NCBI RefSeq assembly: GCF_001686985.1 | Contig: NZ_CP015318.1 | Coordinates: 866,001 to 930,000, forward strand | From: Mesorhizobium amorphae CCNWGS0123 | GTDB lineage: Bacteria > Pseudomonadota > Alphaproteobacteria > Rhizobiales > Rhizobiaceae | Length of the DNA stretch: 64,000 nucleotides | Reading direction: 5' to 3' | Shown here: positions 8,564 through 17,116 of the stretch, in pieces | How positions within the stretch are numbered: the stretch's first letter is position 1 | Layout: every line of letters starts with the position of its first letter | Notes under the pieces: model-generated | The model's input: the letters and a program-made list of their open reading frames with translations, nothing else | The model's database searches: none | Told to the model about the DNA's origin: nothing | Program-made: the position numbers and the translations under genes

Positions 8564-10363
8564 TCAGGCGCCTTGCCGGACACGATAGAGTTCGATCGGG
8601 GCTCCCTTGGTCTCCGCCACAAGCTCGAGCCAATCCGGCACGCTGCCGTGCATCAGCCCGGCGAGAAAGCCTTGCGGCGCCTTCTCGGTCAGAAGCTCGC
8701 TTTCGGTGCTGCCGCGGCAAAGCGCGACCAGGCCGACGCGATGATCCGCAACGATCTTGCGCGCATTGTCGGCAGGCCCCAGGAAGGCATCGAGCGCCAA
8801 GAGGTTGCCGGCGATGTTGCGATGATAGGGCCCGGCGAACACGCGATGTCCCGAATAGGCCAGGATCGGCGCGCCGAGATTGGAGATCGCCAGCACAGTG
8901 GTATCAGGCATGTGGCCGAGCGGCGCAAAGGTCGCCATGCGGTAGCACAGCTTGTCGGTCTCGCTGTCGTCCGCCACAGTGTTCTTGGATTCGAGCGCCA
9001 CCGAGGTTGCCGCCGCGGCACCGGTCCAGACGGCGTTCACCGAGATCAGCCAGGCTGCGGCCATGCGCAGCACAACGCCGCGTGACGGGCTGACCTCGGC
9101 ACGCTGGCGCCATTTGGCGATCCAGGCCGAGAGCGGGATGACGGCGAAGGCGATCGAGAATGTCGAGCCACGCACCTGCCAGGCGCTGACGACGAAAGCA
9201 ACGACCAGCAGCGCGGCCACGAGGCTTTCCTGCCGCCGCCAGTTGCCGCGGCTAAAGCTGATCGCCATCAGCACGATGGCCACCAGCGGCGTGGCGTAGC
9301 GGGCCGCGACGCGGGCCGGCGCATGGGCGAGAAGCGTGAACAGCGACTGGGCCTCGTCGATGTGATCGAGCCACAATTCCTTGAGGCGCGGATCGAGATT
9401 GGCATAGGGAGCCGCCAGGCATTGCGGGAACAGCGACACGACGACCGCGGCGATGACGGCAGCAAGCAGGGCGAGCGACACGAGACGCCGTTGCCAGCTG
9501 CGACCGGCGGCATCGATCGAGGCGATGACTGCCAGGCCGGTTCCGGCAAGTGCCGCCACGACGAACTGCACGGTCGAGAAGGCATCGCATTGCGCCTGGC
9601 CCCATGCCGAGAAAGGGATGGTGGCAATGAAGACCAAGGCCGAGACACCGGCAAAACCGAGGCCGAAATCCCGGGCGATCCGGCTCTCGCCCGACCTGTC
9701 GACGGCAAAAAGCAATGCAACCGAGACGCCGATAGTGGCGACATAAGGGACGGTTTCCATGCCGACGGCGAGCGTCAGCGCGGCGCAAAGTCCGGAAAAA
9801 AGCGCCGCCATCCGCCGCACCGGCGCCTCCAGCAGCAGGCAGAGGCTTGCCATGGTCAGCATCAGCTGGACGTTGTGATGATCGAGCGCCCCCGTCGAAT
9901 AGATGCCGATGAAATGATACGCCGCCGCGCCGACGACGACGGACGGCAAAACAGCACTCTCGCCGGCGACATTGCGTGCCGCGCGAGTGGTGAAGAACAC
10001 GGTCAGAAAGAACAGCAGCGACGGCCAGGCAATCTGCGCGACATCCTCGGCAAGAGCGGTGCTGCCGGTCAAAGCCTGCACGGCAAGGATTATGGCGGCG
10101 ATTGGCGTGTCGACCAGCCGCGACCAATGCATGACGAAGCCGCCTTCCAGCCCCATCCGGTACTGGTGCAGGTCGAACCAGCCCTGGCCGCCCAGCAGGT
10201 CGCGGACCTCGACCAGGCGCAGCAGATTGTCATTGTCGCCGCCGGCATCGGTCAGTTCGCGAAAGCCGGTGCCGGCATTGACGGCCAGCGCCACCAGCAT
10301 GGCAAGCAGCGCCAGCATCAAATCGGACTTCCAGGAGGAAGCGCCGGCCTTGCCTGAGCTCAT
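8564..10363 (-). CDS. Polytopic membrane protein, GT-C glycosyltransferase-like
   Basis: 599-aa protein with a dozen or so hydrophobic segments and a roughly 120-residue soluble C-terminal domain. After the first membrane helix comes an acidic loop GDNDNLLRLVEVRDLL, then GWFDLHQYRM and HWSRLVDTP. A conserved acidic loop behind TM1 is the hallmark of GT-C enzymes (oligosaccharyltransferase and polyprenyl-phosphate-sugar dependent transferases). It is transcribed away from a GT2/GtrA pair across a 130-nt shared promoter region, which suggests it transfers the sugar those two supply. ATG 10363 has AAAGG upstream. The specific acceptor is unknown. Confidence 0.6.
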   Translation of the reverse strand: MSSGKAGASSWKSDLMLALLAMLVALAVNAGTGFRELTDAGGDNDNLLRLVEVRDLLGGQGWFDLHQYRMGLEGGFVMHWSRLVDTPIAAIILAVQALTGSTALAEDVAQIAWPSLLFFLTVFFTTRAARNVAGESAVLPSVVVGAAAYHFIGIYSTGALDHHNVQLMLTMASLCLLLEAPVRRMAALFSGLCAALTLAVGMETVPYVATIGVSVALLFAVDRSGESRIARDFGLGFAGVSALVFIATIPFSAWGQAQCDAFSTVQFVVAALAGTGLAVIASIDAAGRSWQRRLVSLALLAAVIAAVVVSLFPQCLAAPYANLDPRLKELWLDHIDEAQSLFTLLAHAPARVAARYATPLVAIVLMAISFSRGNWRRQESLVAALLVVAFVVSAWQVRGSTFSIAFAVIPLSAWIAKWRQRAEVSPSRGVVLRMAAAWLISVNAVWTGAAAATSVALESKNTVADDSETDKLCYRMATFAPLGHMPDTTVLAISNLGAPILAYSGHRVFAGPYHRNIAGNLLALDAFLGPADNARKIVADHRVGLVALCRGSTESELLTEKAPQGFLAGLMHGSVPDWLELVAETKGAPIELYRVRQGA

Positions 10364-10493
10364 CGTTATGACCTTTGTCGGAAGGAATGCGGCTTAAACC
10401 TAGCCTTAACGGCTTCAATAAATAGTAAAGCCGCCTGAGCGAGGCCGGCGTTTTGCGCGCGGCCGGGGCCTCAGATGGCATCCGGAGACGAAA

Positions 10494-11504
10494 ATGCCGC
10501 ATGAAGTCCGCCACGAGCCCGATATTGCCGTGCTCCTGCCTTGCTACAATGAGGAGCCGACGATCGCCGAGGTGGTGCGGCGGTTTCGCGAGGCGCTGCC
10601 TTCGGCCGCGATCTATGTCTACGACAACAATTCGCGCGATCTGACGGCGCTGCGAGCCCGCGCGGCCGGCGCCACCGTCATCCGCGAGCCGCGCCAGGGC
10701 AAGGGCAATGTCGTGCGGCGCATGTTCGCCGACATCGAGGCCGACATCTATCTGATGGCCGACGGCGACGGCACCTACGCGCCGGAGGACGCGCCGCAGC
10801 TGATCAACACGCTCTTGACCGAGCGCTGCGACATGGTGGTGGGCACCAGGCGCGGCGTCACCGACGACGCCGGCCGCTCCGGCCATGCCTTTGGCAACCG
10901 CATCTTCAACAGCCTCTACAAGCGGTTGTTCGGTTCGGATTTCACCGACATCTTCTCCGGCTACCGCGTCTTCACCCGGCGTTTCGTCAAGAGCTTCCCT
11001 GCCGTGTCCGGCGGCTTCGAGATCGAGACCGAAATGTCGGTGCATGCCTCGCAGCTCAAGCTGCCGGTCAGCGAGATCGCGCTTGATTATGGCCGCCGGC
11101 CGGAGGGCTCGTCGTCGAAACTGTCGACCTATCGCGACGGCGCCAGGATCCTGTGGATGTTCGCCATGCTGATGAAGGAGACGCAGCCGCTGCGCTTCTT
11201 CGGCGCCTTTGCCGTGTTCTTCCTGGGCGCGAGCCTGTTTCTGATGACGCCGGTGCTGATCGAATTCGCCGAAACCGGCCTGGTGCCGCGCATGCCGACC
11301 TGGGTGCTGTCCGTCGGACTGCTGCTTCTGTCGATGCTTTCGGTTGTGACCGGGCTGATCCTCGATTCGGTATCGCGCGGCCGCGCCGAACAAAAGCGCA
11401 TCTTCTATCTGTCGATGCCGTCCGGCCGCGTCGAACGGCGTGAACGGGTCGCTGAGCAGACTGCCCTGAAACCCTCACCGGGCAAGACTCCCCGGGCGGC
11501 GTAG
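10494..11504 (+). CDS. Glycosyltransferase family 2, polyprenyl-phosphate sugar transferase-like
   Basis: 336-aa GT-A protein. The N-terminal domain reads IAVLLPCYNEE, with the nucleotide-sugar/metal motif in LMADGDGTYAPED, and FSGYRVFTRRFVK further on. Two membrane helices follow at the C-terminus (about residues 235-300). This is the layout of GtrB/DPM1-type enzymes that load a sugar onto undecaprenyl phosphate on the cytoplasmic face. GGAGACGAAA precedes ATG 10494. The stop is 4 nt from the GtrA-family gene, so the pair is an operon. Confidence 0.85.
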   Translation: MPHEVRHEPDIAVLLPCYNEEPTIAEVVRRFREALPSAAIYVYDNNSRDLTALRARAAGATVIREPRQGKGNVVRRMFADIEADIYLMADGDGTYAPEDAPQLINTLLTERCDMVVGTRRGVTDDAGRSGHAFGNRIFNSLYKRLFGSDFTDIFSGYRVFTRRFVKSFPAVSGGFEIETEMSVHASQLKLPVSEIALDYGRRPEGSSSKLSTYRDGARILWMFAMLMKETQPLRFFGAFAVFFLGASLFLMTPVLIEFAETGLVPRMPTWVLSVGLLLLSMLSVVTGLILDSVSRGRAEQKRIFYLSMPSGRVERRERVAEQTALKPSPGKTPRAA

Positions 11505-11508
11505 AAGC

Positions 11509-11883
11509 GTGAGCCGTCTCTTCCGCTTCATTCTGGCCGGCGGCGTCGGTTTCGTCGCCGACGCGGCGGCATTATGGCTGCTGCTGGCCGTTACGCCGCT
11601 TGGGCCGCTTGTCGCCCGCGTTCTTTCGATCGGCTTTGCGCTGATCATCACCTGGCAGTTCAACCGCCATTTGACCTTCTCGCCGTCGAGCCGCGGCATC
11701 GCGACAGAGGGCGCGCGCTATGGCGGCGTCGGCATCGCCACCAGCATCATCAACTATGTCGTCTATTGCGCGATCCTGTTTGCCCTGCCGGCGATGCCAC
11801 CGCTGGCGGCGCTCTCTATCGCCTCGCTGGTCGCCATGGCGCTTTCCTTCCTCGGCTATTCCCGCCTGGTCTTCGACCGATAG
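11509..11883 (+). CDS. GtrA family membrane protein
   Basis: 124-aa protein with four hydrophobic helices, the size and pattern of GtrA/DPMS3 proteins that are thought to flip or help present polyprenyl-phosphate sugars across the membrane. RFILAGGVGFVADAAALWLLL and the ITWQFNRHLTF segment are typical. It starts at GTG 11509, four bases after the GT2 stop. With the GT2 gene and the divergent GT-C-like gene it forms a gtrA/gtrB/transferase-like group. Confidence 0.88.
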   Translation: MSRLFRFILAGGVGFVADAAALWLLLAVTPLGPLVARVLSIGFALIITWQFNRHLTFSPSSRGIATEGARYGGVGIATSIINYVVYCAILFALPAMPPLAALSIASLVAMALSFLGYSRLVFDR

Positions 11884-11952
11884 GCTCTGGCTGATTGGCA
11901 GAAGCCGCCGAGTTCCTTATATCGGCGACAAGGATCGCGCCGGAGACCCAAG

Positions 11953-12894
11953 ATGCCCTTGAAAATCGCCGTCCAGATGGACCATGTCTCGACGGTGTCA
12001 ATCGCCGGCGACACGTCGTTTGCGCTGTCGCTGGAGGCGCAGCGGCGCGGCCACCAGCTGTTCCACTACACGCCCGACCGGCTGTCGATGCGCGACGGCA
12101 AGGTGTTTGCCCGCGTCGAGGAAATGCAGCTCCGCGACGAAAAGGGCAACCACTATTCGCTGGGCGAGAAGGTGCGCACCGACCTGTCGGAGATGGACGT
12201 CATCCTGCTGCGCCAGGATCCGCCCTTCGACATGAATTACATCACCACCACGCACATCCTCGAGCGCATCCACCCGAAGACGCTGGTCGTCAACGACCCG
12301 GCCTGGGTGCGCAACAGCCCGGAAAAGATCTTCGTCACCGAATTCCCGGACCTGATGCCGGAAACGCTGATCACCAAGGATCCCATGGAGGTTGCCGCCT
12401 TCCGCAAGGAGTTCGGCGACATCATCGTCAAGCCGCTCTACGGCAATGGCGGTGCCGGCATCTTCCATTTGCACGAGGCCGACCGCAACCTCGCCTCGCT
12501 GCTCGAGATGTTCGGCCAGATGTTCCGCGAGCCCTATATCGTGCAGCGCTATTTGAAGGACGTGCGCAAGGGCGACAAGCGCATCATCCTGATCGACGGC
12601 GAACCGGTGGGCGCCATCAACCGCGTGCCGGCCGAGCACGATTCGCGTTCCAACATGCATGTCGGCGGCCGCGCCGAGAAGACCGAGCTGACCGAGCGCG
12701 AGCGCGAGATCTGCGCCCGCATCGGCCCGTCGCTGAAGGAGCGCGGCTTCATCCTCGTCGGCATCGACGTCATCGGCGATTACATGACCGAGATCAACGT
12801 GACCTCGCCGACCGGCGTGCGCGAGGTGCAGCGCTTCGGCGGCGCGGATATTGCCGGCCTGTTCTGGGATTGCGTCGAGGACAAGAGGCGATAG
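11953..12894 (+). CDS. gshB: Glutathione synthase
   Basis: 313-aa ATP-grasp enzyme joining gamma-glutamylcysteine and glycine. Family blocks include [21 protein letters not shown] at the N-terminus, [18 protein letters not shown], the ATP-binding [13 protein letters not shown], and the metal/substrate end [19 protein letters not shown]. Length is normal for GshB. GGAGACCCAAG precedes ATG 11953. It is in the same direction as the GtrA gene after a 69-nt gap, but is probably an independent housekeeping gene. Confidence 0.97.
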   Translation: MPLKIAVQMDHVSTVSIAGDTSFALSLEAQRRGHQLFHYTPDRLSMRDGKVFARVEEMQLRDEKGNHYSLGEKVRTDLSEMDVILLRQDPPFDMNYITTTHILERIHPKTLVVNDPAWVRNSPEKIFVTEFPDLMPETLITKDPMEVAAFRKEFGDIIVKPLYGNGGAGIFHLHEADRNLASLLEMFGQMFREPYIVQRYLKDVRKGDKRIILIDGEPVGAINRVPAEHDSRSNMHVGGRAEKTELTEREREICARIGPSLKERGFILVGIDVIGDYMTEINVTSPTGVREVQRFGGADIAGLFWDCVEDKRR

Positions 12895-12966
12895 TTCCAC
12901 GTAACTGCGCCTCGGCGATCCGCTAACTCCTTGTTTTTACGCAAGTCCTGACGGAAATCCGCTACT

Positions 12967-14472
12967 CTAGACCACGAAGAAGTCGTCCGCGGTGAGCGAG
13001 ATGCCTGGGCGCACGGTGGCGAACTGGACGGCCGCCGCTCCGCCCACCCCGTCCACATCGAACAGCAGAGCGCCTGTCGCGTTGTCGTAAAGGATGTGGT
13101 CGCTGGCATCGGTGGCTTTGTCGCCGAGCGCGAAGACCGCGGCGAAAAGCGGGCCGGCAGACAGGCCGACGAATACGGAACTGTCCAGCCGGAACATATC
13201 GTCGAGCGGATTGAAGTCGTCGATAGTGTCGTGGTTCGCCGGCCCAAGCGCGTCGAACACGAAGACATCCCTGCCCGCATCGCCGGCCAGCCGGTCGCGG
13301 CCGGCACCGCCATTGAGGATGTCGTCGCCAGCGCCGCCCCGCAGGTCGTCGGTGCCGGCGCCGCCGTCGAGGGCATCGTCGCCCGTGTCGCCGCGGATGC
13401 CGTCCGTACCGGCACCGCCGCTCATCTCGTCATTGCCGGCACCCCCCTTCAGCCAGTCGCTGCCCGCACCGCCGATGATCGTGTCGGTGCCTTCGCCGCC
13501 GAACAGCTGGTCGTGGCCTGCGCCGCCGTCGAGCGTATCGTTGAACGGGGTGCCGCTGACGCGGTCGTCGCCGCCCAGTGCGGCGACGAGCACGGCATGA
13601 TCGTAGCTTCCATAGCTCCCGATGTTCGTGGCGTCGGTCAGTGTGATGGATTCGGCCGGGGGTGTGACCGTGATCGCAATCGTCGCCACATTGCTGTTGC
13701 CCTGGCCATCGGTGGCGTAAACCGTAAAGCTGTCGGTGCCGACGAAGCCGGCCTCGGGCGTGTAGTCGAACAGATTGTCGCTCAGAAAGCCCGCATGATA
13801 ATGCAGGCTGGTGCCGACGTGACCTTGGTGAAACGGATAGTAATTGCCGTCGAAATGCGTGCTCGGCTCAAGGGTGCCGTGGTCTGGCCCGTCCAGGACG
13901 ACAAAGTTCAGGAGATCGTAGTCGGCATCCGCCGCGCTGAACTTGATGTCGTCGAGAAATTGCCCCTGCGAAACCGACACATTCAGATCGGCCACCGTGG
14001 GCGCGTGGTTGACGAAGGTGTCGGGCTGAACCGCGCCGCCTTCCAGGATGATCTGATGCTGGCCGTACTGTGTGTTTTCGCCACCGAAATATTCGTTCGC
14101 ACTGATCCATGTCACCGTGATGGTGTCGGGGCTGTCGGCGTTGACCGAGACGATCCGGGCCGACAGGTAGGCCGCCTGGTCGGACAGGGTGCGGATGAAA
14201 TTGCCTTCATTGTCGAACACCTGCGTTTCCACCGTCGTCCAGGTCTCGGTCCTGCCCTCGTGGGTGAAGCTGGTGATGGTGAAGAAGCCGTCGAAGACAT
14301 CGACTGAAGCCAGGTCGATCCCGCCGAATGGGAAATCCGCCTTTGCCCCTATCGGTCCGATCACGTCGCCGTCGGTTTCCGTGATGCTGAAAAGCACCGC
14401 GTCAGGGCTCGGATTGGGATTCTCGGGTTCTTCCCATACGGTGAGCTCACTGCCATTGCTTAAGGTCGGCAT
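12967..14472 (-). CDS. RTX/hemolysin-type calcium-binding repeat protein
   Basis: 501-aa secreted-type protein. A cadherin-like segment (GFVGTDSFTVYATDGQGNSNVATIAITVTP, around residues 245-285) is followed by about eleven glycine/aspartate-rich nonapeptides of the GGxGxDxLx kind (about 300-420) and a serralysin-like C-terminal block DVFVFDAL...DTIDDFNPLDDMFRL. There is no N-terminal signal peptide, as expected for type I secretion by an uncleaved C-terminal signal. No catalytic domain is evident. I use ATG 14472 with GAGGACGACAGG before it. No type I secretion genes are nearby, so export must rely on a system elsewhere. Confidence 0.85.
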   Translation of the reverse strand: MPTLSNGSELTVWEEPENPNPSPDAVLFSITETDGDVIGPIGAKADFPFGGIDLASVDVFDGFFTITSFTHEGRTETWTTVETQVFDNEGNFIRTLSDQAAYLSARIVSVNADSPDTITVTWISANEYFGGENTQYGQHQIILEGGAVQPDTFVNHAPTVADLNVSVSQGQFLDDIKFSAADADYDLLNFVVLDGPDHGTLEPSTHFDGNYYPFHQGHVGTSLHYHAGFLSDNLFDYTPEAGFVGTDSFTVYATDGQGNSNVATIAITVTPPAESITLTDATNIGSYGSYDHAVLVAALGGDDRVSGTPFNDTLDGGAGHDQLFGGEGTDTIIGGAGSDWLKGGAGNDEMSGGAGTDGIRGDTGDDALDGGAGTDDLRGGAGDDILNGGAGRDRLAGDAGRDVFVFDALGPANHDTIDDFNPLDDMFRLDSSVFVGLSAGPLFAAVFALGDKATDASDHILYDNATGALLFDVDGVGGAAAVQFATVRPGISLTADDFFVV

Positions 14473-14777
14473 CCTGTCGTCCTCGCTTTTGCGCCTGGCG
14501 CGCTGCGGATGTCCCCCGACGTCCAACCATAACATCGTATGCGAGTCGGATCGGTGACAAACCCAACCGCCTTTCCATGTTGGTTAATTCTGTCTCGGGC
14601 GGAGGCAGTCCGATGGCGTTCTGCGCGTTGCGTCGACATTTCGTCGGAAGACGGCAGCGACTGTATGTTCCCGTAATGTTCTTGATTAACTCAGAAATCT
14701 GTGCTTGTCTTGCCTGGTCTCGCTCACGGCCTGATTGCACCGGCTTCGAGCGAGCCAGGTCCGGGGGTGTTGAAAAT
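14473..14777. other. Divergent intergenic region between RTX gene and comM
   Basis: About 305 nt carrying the start signals of both divergent genes. The part nearest comM contains an AT-richer patch around 14670-14700. I see no convincing consensus promoter, repeat or small gene; an open frame joined to comM from 14577 has no ribosome binding site and no family similarity. Confidence 0.5.
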
Positions 14778-16310
14778 ATGGTGGCGCGGGTTCGCACGGT
14801 TGCTTTCCAGGGCATCGAGGCCGTGCCGGTCGATGTCCAGGTGATGATCGCGCCGGGCAAGGTCAACATGCATATTGTTGGCCTGGCCGACAAGGCGGTG
14901 GCCGAAAGCCGCGAACGGGTGCAGGCGGCACTCCATGCCTCCGGCCTGTCGATGCCGTCGAAGAAGGTGACGGTCAATCTGGCGCCTGCCGACCTGCCCA
15001 AGGAAGGCAGCCATTACGACCTCCCCATCGCACTCGGCCTGATGGCCGCACTTGGCGCCATTCCGGGCGACATGCTGGCCGGCTATGTCGTGCTCGGCGA
15101 ATTGTCGCTCGACGGCACCATTGCCGCTGTGGCCGGCGCGCTGCCGGCGGCGATCGGCGCCAATGCCGAAGGCAAAGGCCTGATCTGCCCCCACGCCTGC
15201 GGGCCGGAAGCGGCCTGGGCCGGCAAGGATTTCGACATATTGGCACCGCGCAGCCTGATTGCGATCGCCAATCATTTTCGCGGCACGCAAGTGCTGTCGC
15301 GGCCGGAAGCCGGCATCCACGTTTCGGCGCGCGACCTGCCCGACCTCGCCGACATCAAGGGCCAGGAGAGCGCCAAGCGGGCGCTGGAGGTGGCGGCCGC
15401 CGGCGGACACAACCTCTTGATGGTCGGACCGCCAGGTTCGGGCAAATCGATGCTGGCGCAAAGGCTGCCGTCGATCCTGCCGCCGCTGGCGCCGAAGGAA
15501 CTTCTGGAAGTCTCGATGATCGCCTCGGTGGCCGGCGAGCTCGGCGAAGGCAAGCTGACCGACCGGCGGCCGTTCCGCGCCCCGCACCATTCGGCCTCGA
15601 TGGCGGCGATGGTTGGCGGCGGCTTGCGGGCGCGGCCGGGTGAGGTTTCGCTTGCCCATCACGGCGTGCTGTTCCTCGACGAGTTTCCCGAATTCACGCC
15701 GCAGACTCTCGACGCACTGCGCCAGCCGCTGGAGACCGGCGACTGCATGATCGCGCGCGCCAACCATCGCGTCACCTATCCGGCGCGCATCCAGCTGGTC
15801 GCGGCGATGAACCCGTGCCGCTGCGGCATGGCCGGCGAGCCCGGCTATCGCTGCCTGCGCGGCGAGCGCTGCCGCACCGACTACCAGGCGCGCATTTCCG
15901 GCCCGTTGCTCGACCGCATCGATCTCCGCATCGAAGTCCCGGCGGTTTCGGCCAGCGATCTGATCCGGCCCGACAAGGCGGAGAACAGTGCGGCCGTGGC
16001 ACTGCGCGTGGCGCGCGCCCGCACCATCCAGCGCGAGCGTTTCGAGCGGCTAGGCGTCACCAGCGCCACCACGAACGCGCATTGCTCGCCCTCGATCATC
16101 GAGGAGATCGCCGTGCCGGATGCTGCCGGCCTGACGCTGCTGAAGGACGCCAGCGAAAAGCTCGGCTTTTCCGCGCGTGCGTACCACCGGGTGCTGAAAG
16201 TGGCGCGGACACTGGCCGACCTCGACGCCAGCGAAACGGTCGGCCGCATCCATCTGGCCGAGGCGATTTCCTACCGCATGATGTCGGAGCGGATGGCGCA
16301 GGCGGCTTAG
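14778..16310 (+). CDS. comM: ComM/YifB family Mg-chelatase-like AAA ATPase
   Basis: 510-aa ATPase of the YifB/ComM family, a hexameric branch-migration helicase that aids integration of transformed DNA. The N-terminal Lon-like domain (VQVMIAPGKVNMHIVGLADKAVAESRERV) is followed by the AAA module with Walker A GPPGSGKSM, Walker B VLFLDEFPEF, and the Cys-rich insert NPCRCGMAGEPGYRCLRGERC. Length matches the family when started at ATG 14778; the frame extending upstream to 14577 would add 67 atypical residues. Confidence 0.95.
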   Translation: MVARVRTVAFQGIEAVPVDVQVMIAPGKVNMHIVGLADKAVAESRERVQAALHASGLSMPSKKVTVNLAPADLPKEGSHYDLPIALGLMAALGAIPGDMLAGYVVLGELSLDGTIAAVAGALPAAIGANAEGKGLICPHACGPEAAWAGKDFDILAPRSLIAIANHFRGTQVLSRPEAGIHVSARDLPDLADIKGQESAKRALEVAAAGGHNLLMVGPPGSGKSMLAQRLPSILPPLAPKELLEVSMIASVAGELGEGKLTDRRPFRAPHHSASMAAMVGGGLRARPGEVSLAHHGVLFLDEFPEFTPQTLDALRQPLETGDCMIARANHRVTYPARIQLVAAMNPCRCGMAGEPGYRCLRGERCRTDYQARISGPLLDRIDLRIEVPAVSASDLIRPDKAENSAAVALRVARARTIQRERFERLGVTSATTNAHCSPSIIEEIAVPDAAGLTLLKDASEKLGFSARAYHRVLKVARTLADLDASETVGRIHLAEAISYRMMSERMAQAA

Positions 16311-16482
16311 CTTTTGACATTGCCTCGTGCGCTGCGCCGATAGGCTTGGCGTCAGGTCGGGTCTGCGGCGCATGCAAATCTCCTCGGGAGACAGGCAGCG
16401 GCGGATTCGGCTGATGTTTCAGGACAAGGGTTGATTGGAAAGCTGTCCGTCCTGTCACGTCCGCAACGAAACCTCGGAGATC

Positions 16483-16884
16483 CTATCTGACGGTCAGATA
16501 TATCGTCGTGTATCTTGTGTTGCCGGCCGGATCAATCGCTGAGAAAACCGCTTTGTCTTTGCCCTGATATCCAGCCGTGGATTGATAATATCCCTTGATC
16601 CCCCTTGAAACCTTGCGGGGGCATTTCGATTGCGGCAGCAACTTGCTGTAGGTGTTTTCAACCGCCCCCTCGGAAAGCACCAGGGTACCGTGCTCCGGGT
16701 AAGAGCTTACCTTTGCCTTCAGGTGTGAAATAGTGCAATCCTGATATATCTCGTCATTTTTGTATATATAAGTATTTATCCCTGATTTTACATTTTTATA
16801 ATACATACCGTAAAACGTGTGACCCGCTTGGGCAGGCGTGTAAAAACACGCTGCCAGTATCAAGATGACAATACGACGATGCAT
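16483..16884 (-). CDS. Small secreted protein of unknown function
   Basis: 133-aa protein with a signal peptide (MHRRIVILILAACFYTPAQA, cleavage likely after AQA) and a mature part rich in Tyr, Lys and Ser with two cysteines. The C-terminal half (YPEHGTLVLSEGAVENTYSKL, GYYQSTAGYQGKDKAVFSAIDPAGNTRYTTIYLTV) has the look of a small beta-sandwich with an ATD-like terminal strand pair, as in extracellular cadherin-like modules. The gene is visibly AT-richer than its neighbours, suggesting acquisition. A short palindrome AGCCAA-ATA-TTGGCT at 16926-16940 lies about 42 nt upstream of the start. I do not recognise the family. Confidence 0.6.
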   Translation of the reverse strand: MHRRIVILILAACFYTPAQAGHTFYGMYYKNVKSGINTYIYKNDEIYQDCTISHLKAKVSSYPEHGTLVLSEGAVENTYSKLLPQSKCPRKVSRGIKGYYQSTAGYQGKDKAVFSAIDPAGNTRYTTIYLTVR

Positions 16885-17116
16885 GTTTCCAGACGCAAGG
16901 AACCTTCCCATTTGTCGCTCCCTCAAGCCAAATATTGGCTCGCAGAACTATCACGGACTTCCCTTGTGTCATACTGCTTTTACATGCAATCCGACCGACG
17001 AGGCCAGGATCCTGATCAAAACCCCGTGAAATAGGCCAAGCACATCCACAACGGAGCCTGTATTGATTGGCATCCTCGAAGTGGCGCGTCCGAAAAGCGC
17101 GGCCGTTTCCGCGTTC

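Noticed and set aside
11895..12926. Long plus-strand frame overlapping gshB
   Set aside because: Codon-shifted shadow of glutathione synthase; Arg/Pro/Ala-rich with no family features.
13280..13560. Regular tandem DNA repeats that could suggest a CRISPR or minisatellite
   Set aside because: These are the coding repeats of the RTX nonapeptides, varying in sequence and without spacers.
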